From assembly GCF_013372165.1 (NCBI RefSeq), contig NZ_CP053828.1, forward strand, positions 1 through 64,000: DNA of 64,000 nt, read 5' to 3'. Source of the DNA: Campylobacter hyointestinalis subsp. lawsonii (GTDB lineage Bacteria > Campylobacterota > Campylobacteria > Campylobacterales > Campylobacteraceae). The notes below the pieces were generated by a model that was not told the DNA's origin, did not search any database, and saw only the letters and a list, made by a program, of their open reading frames with translations. The position numbers and the translations under genes are program-made. This document shows positions 29,664-38,493 of the stretch, piece by piece (the stretch's first letter is position 1; each line of letters opens with the position of its first letter).

Positions 29664-32106
29664 AAAAAACATTCCAAGCGGGCTAATTTTGTTTTTGATA
29701 ATACTTTTATCAACATTTTGTATGTATAGTATGTATTTAAGTGTCAATACATTTCAAAAAAGCAATTACTGGAAAACACAAATATTTAAGATAGGTGAGA
29801 TAAATAAAGAGATAGATATCTGGCTAGGAAGACAGATATCTATAGTAAGCTATGATCAGATAAATGAGCAAACTGCTGAGATATTACGTATTATAAGCGA
29901 TATGGAGATGTCTGAAAACTTTGATAAATTTACATTCGAAGTAAAAAACGAGCAGATATTTCAAGCCTTTAAAAAAGCATTTCAAAAAAAACAGGCCATA
30001 GTGCAAAGATATCAAGTATTAAAAACAAATAGCGACAATGCCTTTCTTTATCTAAACAACAACCTTGCTTATACTTCAAATTTATATATAAGCAACAAGG
30101 TATATTCAGAGGTCATACAAGGTAAAATCGGCTTAAACAACCATATATCTACTACCAAACAAAAGATTAAAGCCGTATTAGGAAATATAACAGATCAAAA
30201 AAGCCTTGATTATTTATTTTTCAAAAAAGCAGAAATAGTGGTAGATAATATATATGAATTTGATAAACTAGATAAAGAAAATAAAGAGCTACTTATAAAT
30301 CAAAAACTTAACGAACTAAGGGTTTGTATAAATGAGTATTTTAAAAACAATATAAAAAGCATTTTAGCACCATTTATACTGCTATTTTTATTGGCTATTG
30401 CTTTATCCATTAGAGCAATCTATCTAAGCACAAAAAACAATAAAAACAAAGCTATGTTATCTTATATGGAAAATTTAATTCAAAACTCTATGAACTCTAT
30501 CATAACTATAGATAAAGTCGGCAAGATATTATCCGTAAATAAAGCCTTTGAATCCACAAGCGGATATAGCAAAAAAGAGATAATAGGAAAACCGATCTAT
30601 ATCTTAAAAACAAATATGAATGGCGACAACATCTACGATAATCTGCTAAGAGATATAAACAATAATCAAATTTGGTCGCACGATGATTTTATAAGCAAAA
30701 CAAAAAATGGCGTTATTATATATGAAAAGGTCATAGCCTTGCCTATATTTAATGAATACTACGAAATAAGTGGCGCCGCCATTCTTAAAAAAGATATCAC
30801 AAAAGAAAGGCTAGTTGCAAGAGAGCTAAATTTCAAAACACAAGAGATCAGAAATAGCCTACTTATAGATAAACTCACAGGGCTTAAAAACAACATGGCC
30901 ATTATGGAAAAAATCGATAGAAAGAAATTTGGTAAGATTATCTATATAAACCTAAATAACTTTACAAATATTAGATTTTTCTATAAAAACTCAATAATAG
31001 AACTCATACTCATAGCAGTAGCTCAAACATTAAAACTTTGTATAGATACATATAGGATAAAAGGCGCAGCATATAGGCTAGGGGGTGATGAGTTTTGCGT
31101 ATGGTATGAAGGGGAAAATTTAGAGCAAGATATAAAACATATCGTGCAATACTTCAGTGCTAAAAATATAGAGATAGTCGCAGACCATGAAAAGGAGATC
31201 TTGCCAAGCATAAACATAACTATAGGCGTAAGTTTAGCTCAAGATACGAAAAATACAAATAGACTGACCCAAGCCATACTAGCTCAACGCGAAGCTAAAG
31301 CAAACGACTCTCAAGTCGCGTATTATAAAGACAATAACTCTATAGAGCAACGCTATCATACAAACCAGCTAGTCTCTAGAATGATACAATACGCGCTAAA
31401 CCAAAACAAAGTTATAGTAGAGTGTCAAGGGATATTTGATATACAAAATTTCTCTACTCCAAAAATCGCATCTTATGAAATCTTGATCAGGATATTAGAC
31501 GAAGAAAATAAAATTCACTATCCAGGAGAGTTTTTAGAAGTCGCCAAACATACTTCGCTTTATATAGCACTGACAAAAGAGGTCATAAACAAAACTTTCG
31601 AACTATTAGACACATTTACAGATAAAAGATTTTCGATAAATTTATCAAGTATAGATATGGTAAATGAGGGCGTTAAAAAGCTCTTTATTGAGAAGTTAAA
31701 AGCTTGTTCAAATCCAAACCACTTAACAGTAGAAATTCTAGAAAGTGAAGGAATAGATGACTACGATCAAGTAAATCCATTTATCAAAACTATCAAAGAT
31801 CACGGATGTAAGTTAGCTATCGATGACTTTGGAAGTGGATATTCAAACTATTATCGTATGTTAGAGCTAAACATTGACTACTTAAAGATAGATGGTTCTA
31901 TCATCAAAAAACTTCCAACTGACGAAAATGCAAGAAGCGTAGTGCAAACTATCGTTGATTTTGCTTATCGTCAAGGATATGATATTGTGGCCGAATTTGT
32001 CTCTACAGAGGAAATTTTAACTCAGGTTAAAAGTTATAATATAAAATACGCTCAAGGCTTTTTACTAGGTAAGCCTACCCCCCCCCATATATTAAATAAG
32101 GAATAA
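29656..32106 (+). CDS. Membrane PAS-GGDEF-EAL c-di-GMP protein
   Basis: 816 residues. A membrane helix (about 8-30), a periplasmic helical sensor (about 31-235), a second helix (about 238-258), PAS (about 270-390), GGDEF with intact GGDEF at 476-480, and EAL. EAL features: the motif is YEILIR (about 605-610), EILESE and IDDFGSGYSNYYRML (about 720) and YLKIDGSIIKKL are intact, and VAEFVSTEE replaces EGVET. Both synthesis and hydrolysis of c-di-GMP are plausible. It is translationally coupled to the periplasmic peroxidase, so redox input is possible. The last codons contain a C9 tract. Confidence 0.9.
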   Translation: MNKKNIPSGLILFLIILLSTFCMYSMYLSVNTFQKSNYWKTQIFKIGEINKEIDIWLGRQISIVSYDQINEQTAEILRIISDMEMSENFDKFTFEVKNEQIFQAFKKAFQKKQAIVQRYQVLKTNSDNAFLYLNNNLAYTSNLYISNKVYSEVIQGKIGLNNHISTTKQKIKAVLGNITDQKSLDYLFFKKAEIVVDNIYEFDKLDKENKELLINQKLNELRVCINEYFKNNIKSILAPFILLFLLAIALSIRAIYLSTKNNKNKAMLSYMENLIQNSMNSIITIDKVGKILSVNKAFESTSGYSKKEIIGKPIYILKTNMNGDNIYDNLLRDINNNQIWSHDDFISKTKNGVIIYEKVIALPIFNEYYEISGAAILKKDITKERLVARELNFKTQEIRNSLLIDKLTGLKNNMAIMEKIDRKKFGKIIYINLNNFTNIRFFYKNSIIELILIAVAQTLKLCIDTYRIKGAAYRLGGDEFCVWYEGENLEQDIKHIVQYFSAKNIEIVADHEKEILPSINITIGVSLAQDTKNTNRLTQAILAQREAKANDSQVAYYKDNNSIEQRYHTNQLVSRMIQYALNQNKVIVECQGIFDIQNFSTPKIASYEILIRILDEENKIHYPGEFLEVAKHTSLYIALTKEVINKTFELLDTFTDKRFSINLSSIDMVNEGVKKLFIEKLKACSNPNHLTVEILESEGIDDYDQVNPFIKTIKDHGCKLAIDDFGSGYSNYYRMLELNIDYLKIDGSIIKKLPTDENARSVVQTIVDFAYRQGYDIVAEFVSTEEILTQVKSYNIKYAQGFLLGKPTPPHILNKE
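32078..32086 (+). repeat. C9 homopolymer tract at the 3' end of the PAS-GGDEF-EAL gene
   Basis: Nine C encode part of KPTPPHILNKE at the extreme C-terminus. One base more or less changes only the last few residues and stops within about 15 bases, so slippage would alter the tail and the distance to the carbonic anhydrase start but not the catalytic domains. Confidence 0.85.
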
Positions 32107-32110
32107 GACT

Positions 32111-32779
32111 TTGCATAATATAATAAACGGCGCGGTTAAATTTATGGAAGAGGACTTTTTAGAACATAAAGAACTATTTGAGAGTTTAGGAAACAAACAG
32201 TCTCCACACACTCTTTTTGTAGGTTGTTCAGATTCTAGAGTTGTGCCAAATTTGATAACAAACACACTGCCTGGCGAACTTTTTGTTGTAAGAAATATAG
32301 GAAATATAGTACCACATTACCGGATCAGCGAAGAGTTTTTAGCAACAACTTCAGCTATAGAATACGCTATAAACATCTTAAAAATCAAAAATATAATCAT
32401 CTGCGGACATAGTAATTGTGGCGGTTGCGCATCTTTATACGAAGATGAAAAAAAGCTAAATTTAACTCCTGCGGTAAAAAGATGGCTAGATCTGATATCT
32501 GATATCAAAGATGAGGTTTTAAAATATAAAAATTTAGATAATGCAAAAAGAGCGTGGATAACAGAACGATTAAATGTTATAAATTCAATTGAAAATTTAA
32601 AAACATTTCCTTTTGTAAAGGATCTAATAAAGAGTGGAGATTTAAAGGTTTATGGTTGGCACTATGTTATAGAAACAGGCGAACTATATGATTATTGCGA
32701 TGATTCAAAAAGCTTTAGACTGCTTGAAAAGAGAATAGACTATGATAAAATTTATAACGAAATTTTTACTGATTTTTAG
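32111..32779 (+). CDS. canB: Beta-carbonic anhydrase
   Basis: Converts CO2 and bicarbonate; in C. jejuni the orthologue at this locus (Cj0237) is needed for growth in low CO2. 222 residues from TTG 32111 preceded by AAGGAATAAGAC. Zinc ligands and catalytic pair: VGCSDSRVVPN (Cys about 39, Asp, Arg) and CGHSNCGGC (His about 98, Cys about 101). It overlaps the next gene by 38 bases. Confidence 0.96.
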   Translation: MHNIINGAVKFMEEDFLEHKELFESLGNKQSPHTLFVGCSDSRVVPNLITNTLPGELFVVRNIGNIVPHYRISEEFLATTSAIEYAINILKIKNIIICGHSNCGGCASLYEDEKKLNLTPAVKRWLDLISDIKDEVLKYKNLDNAKRAWITERLNVINSIENLKTFPFVKDLIKSGDLKVYGWHYVIETGELYDYCDDSKSFRLLEKRIDYDKIYNEIFTDF

Positions 32780-34625
32780 TATATCTGTTTTTGCAAACGA
32801 GATCAAAGACGAGCAAAGCTTACCGCAAGTAGTAACGCAGATAATAAACATCAATCATCAAATTTTGCTCATCAAAGATCAAAATAGAGATAAAAATCAA
32901 ACCGCAACTTCTGATCTATCGCCTATAAATGCAAAAAAATACAAGCTACTTGAGAGCATAGCAGTGTTTATCACAAACTACACAGCGCAAGATAACGATC
33001 AGTTCAAAAAAGACAAAGTCGCTATAGACAAAAAAGTAAAATTATATGAAAATAACACAAACTCTGAGCGTTATATCACGGCTAAAATCGACTCACTAAG
33101 CCTTGAGTTAGATGAGTTTTTCTATCAGACTATTTTAAATTTAAGCACCGCATTTAGTAACAACGCCAAGCAAGATGCTATAAACTCTATCTTACAAGAA
33201 GGCATAATAAGCATCCAAACAGGCAGTTATCTTAATATTAAAAATTTCAAAGACGCACTTAGCGACGCATCTAAAAACACGTTCGAACAAGAGCTTATAA
33301 ATTTAGATATCAAAAAAACAAGCTACGATGAAATTTTAGCCTATTTAAAAGACCACTCAGATTTGCTTGCTAGCAACTTTTTATTTTCTAGCTTAAATTT
33401 AAATGATGTGATAAGCTATATAAACAGACAAATTCCTATCGATACAAAGGTTTTTAATCCGGGTAAATTTACACTGATAGTTTTGATTTTTCTATTTTTC
33501 TTTTCTATAAGAGTAAAACTCTCAAAGATAGTTTTTGTGTTGCTTACAGCTTTTTTATCAAAGGACAAAAAAGCACATAGAGATATACAAGAGCAGTTTA
33601 TACTAGTCATCAAAAAGCCTATGGGGATATTTCTAAGTGCGTATGCTATAGACGTTTGTTTGAGTATATTTTACTATCCAAGCCCGGTGCCTATAAGATT
33701 TGCGAACTTTTTTGTTATAGCCTATATCATACTTGTCTCATGGCTACTTATAGGCATACTTGATGGCTATGGAATGATGATCTTAAGCAAAATAGCACAA
33801 AAAAGCGGTAAAAAAGAAGTTATAAATTTAATCATCAAGATCTTGTATTTTATAGTTATCGTCATCACGATACTACTCATTTTAAGTAGGCTTGGCTTTG
33901 ATATCAGCACGATCATCGCATCTTTAGGAATTGGCGGTCTTGCAGTAGCACTTGCTACAAAAGACATCATAGCAAATTTCTTTGCTTCGATCTTGCTACT
34001 TTTTGATAACTCTTTTTCTCAAGGCGACTGGATAGTTTGTGCAGGAGTTGAGGGAACAGTTGTTGAAATAGGGCTTAGGAAAACGACTATAAGGACATTT
34101 GATAACTCTTTAGTCTTTATACCAAACTCAAAAATAATGAGTGAAAACGTCAAAAACTGGAACAGAAGAAAAGTAGGACGTCAGATAAAAATGAGCATAG
34201 GGCTTACATACTCTACTACACCAGACCAACTAAAAGAGTGTATAACCGAGATAAAAACTATGCTTCAAAATCATCCTGGTATCGCAAAAAGTGGCGAAGA
34301 TAGCGCACTAAATTCAAGCGATTTTAGGCTAAAATATAGACAAAATATGGTTTCTGTAGATGATCTAGCAGGATATAAAAGCAACCTTTTTGTGGTTCTT
34401 GACGAGTTTGGCGACAACTCTATAAATATACTTATATACTGCTTTAGCAAAACAGTCGTTTGGGGCGAATTCTTAGAAACAAAACAAGATGTTATGCTAA
34501 AAATAATGGATATTTTAAGCAAATATGAAACAGAGTTTGCATTCCCATCTCAAAGCATATATATTGAAAAATTACCGAAAATTGAGTATGATATAGCAAA
34601 TTCAAAGGAGACAAAAGATGCGTGA
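32742..34625 (+). CDS. MscS-family mechanosensitive channel
   Basis: 627-residue large MscS homologue, matching Cj0238 next to canB. Signal peptide (about 1-18), periplasmic helical domain with Asn/Asp/Ser-rich stretches, five or six membrane helices from about residue 245, pore helix with DIIANFFASILLLFDNSF preceded by the GIGGLAVALATKD glycine/alanine-rich packing motif, then the beta domain GDWIVCAGVEGTVVEIGLR. Opens under membrane tension to release solutes. The stop overlaps a 48-residue acidic protein gene. Confidence 0.92.
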   Translation: MIKFITKFLLIFSISVFANEIKDEQSLPQVVTQIININHQILLIKDQNRDKNQTATSDLSPINAKKYKLLESIAVFITNYTAQDNDQFKKDKVAIDKKVKLYENNTNSERYITAKIDSLSLELDEFFYQTILNLSTAFSNNAKQDAINSILQEGIISIQTGSYLNIKNFKDALSDASKNTFEQELINLDIKKTSYDEILAYLKDHSDLLASNFLFSSLNLNDVISYINRQIPIDTKVFNPGKFTLIVLIFLFFFSIRVKLSKIVFVLLTAFLSKDKKAHRDIQEQFILVIKKPMGIFLSAYAIDVCLSIFYYPSPVPIRFANFFVIAYIILVSWLLIGILDGYGMMILSKIAQKSGKKEVINLIIKILYFIVIVITILLILSRLGFDISTIIASLGIGGLAVALATKDIIANFFASILLLFDNSFSQGDWIVCAGVEGTVVEIGLRKTTIRTFDNSLVFIPNSKIMSENVKNWNRRKVGRQIKMSIGLTYSTTPDQLKECITEIKTMLQNHPGIAKSGEDSALNSSDFRLKYRQNMVSVDDLAGYKSNLFVVLDEFGDNSINILIYCFSKTVVWGEFLETKQDVMLKIMDILSKYETEFAFPSQSIYIEKLPKIEYDIANSKETKDA

Positions 34626-34764
34626 TGAATTTGATGAAATGAACGATGAAGAGTTAGAAGATTTTGATGAGCAAGATGACGCTCCAAAAAACTATAACTA
34701 TTTATATGATGAAAACGACTACTTATACGACGATGACGGCGACGAAGAGAGCTATGAGTATTAG
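34618..34764 (+). CDS. Small, highly acidic protein of 48 residues
   Basis: Starts at ATG 34618 inside the last 8 bases of the MscS gene and after AAAGGAGACAAAAG, a good ribosome-binding site. 23 of 48 residues are Asp or Glu and seven are Tyr; only two are basic. It has no membrane segment or recognised domain and looks disordered. Overlap with the channel gene and the strong ribosome site favour real translation. It might act as a cytoplasmic modulator or ion buffer of the channel; this is speculation. A hairpin follows 9 bases after the stop. Confidence 0.6.
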   Translation: MRDEFDEMNDEELEDFDEQDDAPKNYNYLYDENDYLYDDDGDEESYEY

Positions 34765-34772
34765 CTTACTAT

Positions 34773-34793
34773 AATAGGCGGACGTCGCCTATT
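34773..34793 (+). terminator. Hairpin terminator after the acidic protein gene
   Basis: AATAGGCG (34773-34780), loop GACGT, CGCCTATT (34786-34793). The position directly after the stop of the last gene of the canB-mscS set supports termination, although the following run is only TTAAAAC. The remaining gene-free stretch to 35119 is AT-rich; an open run of 24 codons at about 34999-35071 is not recognisable. Confidence 0.6.
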
Positions 34794-35119
34794 TAAAACA
34801 GACCAAAATAAGATTTTTTAAAATATAAATTTAAAATATTTCCAAAACGCTTATATAAATACAGCTCATTAGCATCAAACGAGCTCTATCTTAGCGATAA
34901 AAGCTTCATCTAAAAAAGCACAACAAATTTAGCAATAAGTAGCTCTTTTGCTAGCTCAAATTTAATCTAATAATCACAGCTACAAATTCTATAAAGTATG
35001 GCTCATCATAGTATAGATGGTAGCAAAGGAACTGATTTTAATAAAGCAGAGATTTACAAATTTATTTAATAGACTAGATAGTTTTTAGACGCCACCAAAA
35101 AGGATAAAATCACAACAAT

Positions 35120-35142
35120 AAAAGCTAAAGAATTTAGCTTTT
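35120..35142 (-). terminator. Terminator of the aroC operon
   Basis: Minus strand AAAAGCTAAA (35142-35133), loop TTC, TTTAGCTTTT (35129-35120), then ATTGTTGTG. It lies 9 bases after the aroC stop. Confidence 0.75.
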
Positions 35143-35150
35143 ATATCAGA

Positions 35151-36221
35151 TTAGCAGTATATTTTTTTTAAATTTTCTAGCTTAGAGCTTACATTTAAAA
35201 GCAACATATCAGCTATCACCAACCTAGCCATAGCAGTTGCTACCACGCTTCCGCGAATTCCTATACAAGGGTCATGGCGTCCTCTTAAAGCGCATATCAC
35301 CTCATCGCCACTAACATTTAAAGTCGCCTGATCCATAAAAATGCTCGGCGTCGGCTTAAAATAGCTTTTTATGATGATATCCTCGCCATTTGAAATTCCG
35401 CCCAAAATTCCTCCGGCGTGATTTGACTTAAAGCCATTTTTATCCATAAGATCATTATTTGAAGAGCCGTTTGCTTTTGACGCTTCTATACCATCGCCGA
35501 TCTCTACTGCTTTTACGCCATTTATCCCCATAAATGCACCTGCAAGAGCAGCATCTAGCTTATCATATAATACTTCTCCAAGCCCTACTGGAACGCCACT
35601 TATCACACTTAAAATAGTCGCACCTACGCTATCTCCGCTATTTTTAGCATTAAGTATGATCTCTTTCCAAGCCTCATCTTTGTTTTTGTCTAAGCAAAAT
35701 ATTTTGCTTGTTTTAGCAAATTCAAAATCAATCTCTTTAGCATTATCCAAGCCCACGCCAAATACACCGCTTTTTACGCTTATACCAAATTCATTTAACA
35801 TCATTGAAGCCATCGCGCCAGCAGCTACTCGCGCCGCAGTCTCTCTAGCGCTACTTCTACCGCCACCTCTATGGTCGCGAATACCAAATTTATGGTAATA
35901 CGTAAAGTCTGCGTGACCTGGGCGAAAAAGCTCTTTTATATTATCATAGTCTTTTGAGTGCTGATTTGAGTTTTTTATCATAAAACCTATAGGATGACCT
36001 GTACTAAAGCCACCAAATACACCGCTTAAAATCTCTACTTTATCATCTTCTTTTCTATTTGTTGCGTATTTTCCACCCGGTTTTCTCTTATCTAGTTCGC
36101 TTTGAAGATACTCTTCATCGATTCTTACTCCAGCAGGCATTCCATCTAGTATCCCGCCGATAGCTACTCCATGACTCTCTCCAAACGTACTTAGCCTAAG
36201 CCTTTTTCCAAAAGTATTCAT
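35151..36221 (-). CDS. aroC: Chorismate synthase
   Basis: Last enzyme of the shikimate pathway, FMN-dependent. 356 residues. Family signatures [18 protein letters not shown] near the N-terminus, [30 protein letters not shown], and the C-terminal [21 protein letters not shown] are all present. The start overlaps the rnc stop by 4 bases. Operon TPR-rnhA-rnc-aroC. Confidence 0.98.
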   Translation of the reverse strand: MNTFGKRLRLSTFGESHGVAIGGILDGMPAGVRIDEEYLQSELDKRKPGGKYATNRKEDDKVEILSGVFGGFSTGHPIGFMIKNSNQHSKDYDNIKELFRPGHADFTYYHKFGIRDHRGGGRSSARETAARVAAGAMASMMLNEFGISVKSGVFGVGLDNAKEIDFEFAKTSKIFCLDKNKDEAWKEIILNAKNSGDSVGATILSVISGVPVGLGEVLYDKLDAALAGAFMGINGVKAVEIGDGIEASKANGSSNNDLMDKNGFKSNHAGGILGGISNGEDIIIKSYFKPTPSIFMDQATLNVSGDEVICALRGRHDPCIGIRGSVVATAMARLVIADMLLLNVSSKLENLKKIYC

Positions 36222-36889
36222 TGCTCAATTCCTTGTAAAACTTTAAGAGCAGCACTTTGCTCGGCCTCTTTTTTACTTGAACCAAAACTTCTTGCAAGTT
36301 CTTTACCATCTAGATACACAGCCATTTCAAAGACTTTTTTATGATCAGGCCCACTTGAGCTTACTAGCTCGTATTTTGGAGTAACCCCAAATCTAGCTTG
36401 AGTAATCTCTTGAAGTGCGGTTTTATAGTCTTTACCCAAACTCTTTAGATCGATATTTTTATACTCTTTTTCTAGAAGTTTTGTAAATATCTCTTTTACT
36501 TTTTCAAGCCCACTCTCAAGGTATATCGCCCCCATAAGAGCTTCTAGAGCATCGCTAAGTAGGCTTGGTTTGTTTCTGCCGTTATTGTTTTCTTCAGCTG
36601 TTGAGAGATACAAAAACTCGCCTAAGTTTATGTTGCTACTTAGCTTTGCAAAGCTTTTTTCATTTACTAAAGCGGCTCTAAGCTTACTTAAATTCCCCTC
36701 ATCAGTATGATTAAATTTAAAAAATAGATACTCTCCTACTATGAGATCCAAAACAGCATCACCCAAAAACTCAAGGCGTTCATTATTACAACTAGTTTTC
36801 ATACTTTTGTGAGTTAGAGCTTCTTTTAAAAGCTCTTTATTTTTAAATTTATAACCTACTAAATTTTCTAGCCTTTTTAGCTTATCCAT
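36218..36889 (-). CDS. rnc: Ribonuclease III
   Basis: Double-strand RNA endonuclease. 223 residues: the catalytic domain with [18 protein letters not shown] (about 36-53) and the double-strand-binding domain at about 155-220 ([11 protein letters not shown] to [14 protein letters not shown]). It overlaps rnhA by 8 bases and aroC by 4. Confidence 0.97.
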   Translation of the reverse strand: MDKLKRLENLVGYKFKNKELLKEALTHKSMKTSCNNERLEFLGDAVLDLIVGEYLFFKFNHTDEGNLSKLRAALVNEKSFAKLSSNINLGEFLYLSTAEENNNGRNKPSLLSDALEALMGAIYLESGLEKVKEIFTKLLEKEYKNIDLKSLGKDYKTALQEITQARFGVTPKYELVSSSGPDHKKVFEMAVYLDGKELARSFGSSKKEAEQSAALKVLQGIEQ

Positions 36890-37313
36890 TTTGTACCTTT
36901 ATCGCTTCGTTTCTTGCTAGAGTGTCGCACTCTTCGTTTTGCGGATGACCATTGTGAGCTTTTACCCAGTGAGCACTTACTTTATGGCGTTCTAAAAGTT
37001 CTAAAAGCTCCTTCCAAATAGCACTATTTTTTACGTTTTTAAACCCCTTTTTTACCCAACTAGGAAGCCATAAATTTATACCATTTGCCACATACGAACT
37101 ATCTGTATAAAGCAAAACTTCGCAAGGCTCTTTAAGCGCTTTTAGACCTTCTATGACTGCTATGAGCTCCATTTGATTGTTTGTTGTATTTGCTTTGCCG
37201 CCACTTGCTGATTTTTTAGCTTCCCCATACTCAAGTATATATGCCCAGCCTCCACTTCCAGGATTTCCAAGGCAACTTCCATCGCTAAAAAGGCATACTG
37301 TTTTCAATCTCAT
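36882..37313 (-). CDS. rnhA: Ribonuclease HI
   Basis: Degrades RNA in RNA-DNA hybrids. 143 residues. Catalytic residues seen: Asp in [19 protein letters not shown], Glu in [12 protein letters not shown], Asp in [13 protein letters not shown], and the final [12 protein letters not shown]. The ATG at 37313 lies within the end of the upstream TPR gene (29-base overlap) after AAAGG. Confidence 0.97.
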   Translation of the reverse strand: MRLKTVCLFSDGSCLGNPGSGGWAYILEYGEAKKSASGGKANTTNNQMELIAVIEGLKALKEPCEVLLYTDSSYVANGINLWLPSWVKKGFKNVKNSAIWKELLELLERHKVSAHWVKAHNGHPQNEECDTLARNEAIKVQNG

Positions 37314-38304
37314 CCTTTGAAATTTGAGTAAGGATCTTGCAACTTCCTAGTCTCACACAATTTGGGCAACGATAAAAAAAGATAGGATAGCTAGTCTTAC
37401 ACTGCGAACAAAAATAACTAAAACTAAGAGTTGCATTTATCCCGTTATCTTTTGCCGCTTTAAAAAGAGATAAATTAAAATCTTCGATTTCTATCTCGTC
37501 TTTTATTAAATTTAAGCTCTTAAAAAACTGCCTAAACTCACTATCTTGTAAATTTACCGGTTCTTTTAGCCTAAACATTAGATCTTTGCAGATATCAAGT
37601 TTTGGAAAAACACTAAGCGAACTAAGCGGTTCGCCGTTTTTTATGAACTGCTCTAAAGCCATACGTTTAAGCGGTTCAAAATCATCGCTAAGCTCTAAAA
37701 ATCCCTTTATCTTTGCATCGAATTTCATAGGCTCGTCTCTTAATATAAGTGCTTTTGTATAGGCTATTTCAGCTTTGTCTATCACCCCTTGTTCGTCTAA
37801 CGCATCAAGCGCTTCAAGGCAGTTTTTATACATTCTAAGTTTTTCATAACAAACGCTTAAATACCTAAGAGCCTCATCGTTTCTAGCTCTTAGTTTTATC
37901 GCCTCTAAAAACATATCGCTTGCTCGTTTTAAAAAACCGGCTTTTATATAAATTTTACCCAGACTAGTTAGCAAAAACTCACGCTCTTTTTTGTCTTTTG
38001 ATTTTTCAAGCGCGACTAAATATACGCTTATGGCTTTGTCAAAATCTCCACTTTTAGCAAATGTAAGAGCCAAAACGCTAAGTGAGTTTATATCGATATC
38101 AAGATCTAAAAGCATATTTTTGTGCTTTTGGCTAAGACCGCTAGAGTTTTCAAATTTTTTGACAAATTTTTCTATACTGCGATTTTCATCTTTTACGCCC
38201 CAAATTCCCAAAGCATAACTTGATATAGCGACTAAAAGAACTGCAGCAAAAAGAACAATTAGCCCAAAAATAGGATCACGATATTCTATAAAAAAGAAAT
38301 CCAA
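37285..38304 (-). CDS. TPR protein with N-terminal membrane anchor and C-terminal zinc ribbon (LapB-like)
   Basis: 339 residues: one membrane helix (about 13-32), TPR-like helical repeats over about 75-230 (for example FAKSGDFDKAISVYLVAL and IYIKAGFLKRASDMFLEAI), and a C-terminal rubredoxin-like knuckle CSQCKTSYPIFFYRCPNC. E. coli LapB, which controls LpxC turnover and lipopolysaccharide assembly, has the same layout. The C. jejuni orthologue (Cj1637c) is annotated only as a periplasmic protein; LapB-like function is inference. First gene of the rnhA-rnc-aroC operon. Confidence 0.75.
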   Translation of the reverse strand: MDFFFIEYRDPIFGLIVLFAAVLLVAISSYALGIWGVKDENRSIEKFVKKFENSSGLSQKHKNMLLDLDIDINSLSVLALTFAKSGDFDKAISVYLVALEKSKDKKEREFLLTSLGKIYIKAGFLKRASDMFLEAIKLRARNDEALRYLSVCYEKLRMYKNCLEALDALDEQGVIDKAEIAYTKALILRDEPMKFDAKIKGFLELSDDFEPLKRMALEQFIKNGEPLSSLSVFPKLDICKDLMFRLKEPVNLQDSEFRQFFKSLNLIKDEIEIEDFNLSLFKAAKDNGINATLSFSYFCSQCKTSYPIFFYRCPNCVRLGSCKILTQISKDEIENSMPF

Positions 38305-38350
38305 ATGCTAAACCTAATAATCAAATTTAAAGACCATTATAGCAAATTCA

Positions 38351-38390
38351 AGGTATAATCTCGCTTATGATAAAATCAAGTAGTATAGAA
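38351..38390 (+). repeat. Relic copy of the dnaG promoter and first ten codons
   Basis: 34 of 40 bases match 39721-39760 without gaps. It includes a TATAAT box (38354-38359) and an ATG that opens as MIKSSSIEYH against MIEPSSIENL in real dnaG, then stops after a few codons. It lies 46 bases upstream of the divergent TPR gene and 103 bases before the MFS gene. Confidence 0.85.
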
Positions 38391-38493
38391 TATCATCTTT
38401 TTTTAAAAATATATTAAGAAATAAATAAAATAAAAAAACACTGATTGCAAATTTGATCAAATCAATTAAATTTAAATCAATAAGGAGATTTTT

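Noticed and set aside
32078-32086. C9 as an on/off switch of the PAS-GGDEF-EAL protein
   Set aside because: All catalytic domains lie upstream; slippage changes only the final residues.
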